A stretch of 64,000 nt of DNA from the NCBI GenBank assembly GCA_018267625.1, contig JAFDYC010000051.1, forward strand, positions 1 to 64,000. Reading direction: 5' to 3'. The notes under the pieces are model-generated. The model saw only the letters and a list, made by a program, of their open reading frames with translations. It searched no databases and was not told the origin of the DNA. Below are positions 63,910 to 64,000 of this stretch, piece by piece. A program made the position numbers and the translations under genes. Source of the stretch: Bacteroidota bacterium (GTDB lineage Bacteria; Bacteroidota; Bacteroidia; Chitinophagales; Chitinophagaceae). How positions within the stretch are numbered: position 1 is the stretch's first letter; each line of letters starts with the position of its first letter.

Positions 63910-64000
63910 TATACCACCTGTTCTTTTTTCCCTTTGAAATATTCCTCCAGAGCCGGCCCACCCCATTTCCAGAAGACAACGGGAGTTACAATCATATCCA
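63910..64000 (-). CDS. C-terminal end of a probable RND efflux transporter (partial)
   Basis: The minus-strand frame open from the right edge ends at TAG (63912-63910) and reads MIVTPVVFWKWGGPALEEYF, then KGKKEQVV. The terminal pattern (hydrophobic helix, then TPVVF-W, then a short basic tail) resembles CusA/CzcA-type heavy-metal RND pumps. Only about 30 residues are visible, so the assignment is tentative; the rest lies outside the window. Confidence 0.5.

Noticed and set aside
63707..63979. A 90-residue minus-strand frame at the right edge
   Set aside because: It spans the 3' end of the partial RND gene and the 5' end of the FG-GAP gene in another frame; not coding.

Overview
The window looks like chromosomal DNA of a member of the phylum Bacteroidota, perhaps a Chitinophagia- or Saprospiria-like lineage. 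Four things point there: C-terminal type IX secretion (T9SS) sorting domains on large secreted proteins, families largely confined to Bacteroidota (DUF4476, DUF4375, short Smr proteins, PafA-type phosphatases), weak or absent Shine-Dalgarno sequences, and recurrent TAnnTTTG/TACCTTCGC promoter -7 elements just upstream of start codons. There are no rRNA genes, transposases, prophage genes or CRISPR arrays. Most of the window is core genome.

Layout. 0-9.9 kb: a decayed OsmC fragment, gapA, thioredoxin, an Smr protein, rdgB, then a DnaA-box-rich gap from which genes diverge, followed by parE, icd, an intact OsmC gene and a PafA-like phosphatase. 9.9-15.1 kb: a co-oriented block for nitric oxide / iron-sulfur stress. 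It holds a RIC di-iron protein fused to two DUF2249 domains, a cupin, a lipoprotein, a DUF1858-DUF2249 protein, an NnrS/heme-copper-like membrane protein, a MIP18-family Fe-S assembly factor and an Rrf2 regulator with three cysteines, preceded by a perfect 11-bp palindrome. 15-28 kb: translation and core metabolism (trpS, CCA-adding enzyme, class III aminotransferase, accD, smpB, a saccharopine dehydrogenase-like gene, gyrA, a TPR protein, a DEAD-box helicase). 28-36 kb: a T9SS-domain remnant, an MFS transporter, an ABC-F ATPase, a DUF4375 protein, tryptophan 2,3-dioxygenase and an ABC exporter pair.

36-48 kb: a secreted M4 metalloprotease with a T9SS tail, a beta-CASP nuclease, two tRNA-Ser genes, msrA, an asparagine synthetase coupled to a fused dehydrogenase/oxidoreductase, and an ALDH7-type aldehyde dehydrogenase. 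48-52 kb: scpA, an exopolysaccharide-priming glycosyltransferase, a lipoprotein and a Gfo/Idh/MocA oxidoreductase. 52.3-55.2 kb: an AT-richer accessory cassette of three unfamiliar exported proteins. 55-64 kb: radC, a repeat-bearing gap, pdhB, a lipoprotein, a DUF4476 protein, a biotin carrier protein, an M1 aminopeptidase, a T9SS FG-GAP protein, and the C-terminus of a probable RND efflux pump at the right edge.

The most interesting items are the NO/Fe-S repair locus with its internally duplicated fusion protein and palindrome, a candidate replication origin upstream of parE, a dispersed repeat with core GTGCGACGCAACGGA, several coding sequences whose start is forced to TTG, a terminator-like hairpin in the trpS leader, and the three-gene exported-protein cassette with an apparent frameshift in its first signal peptide.
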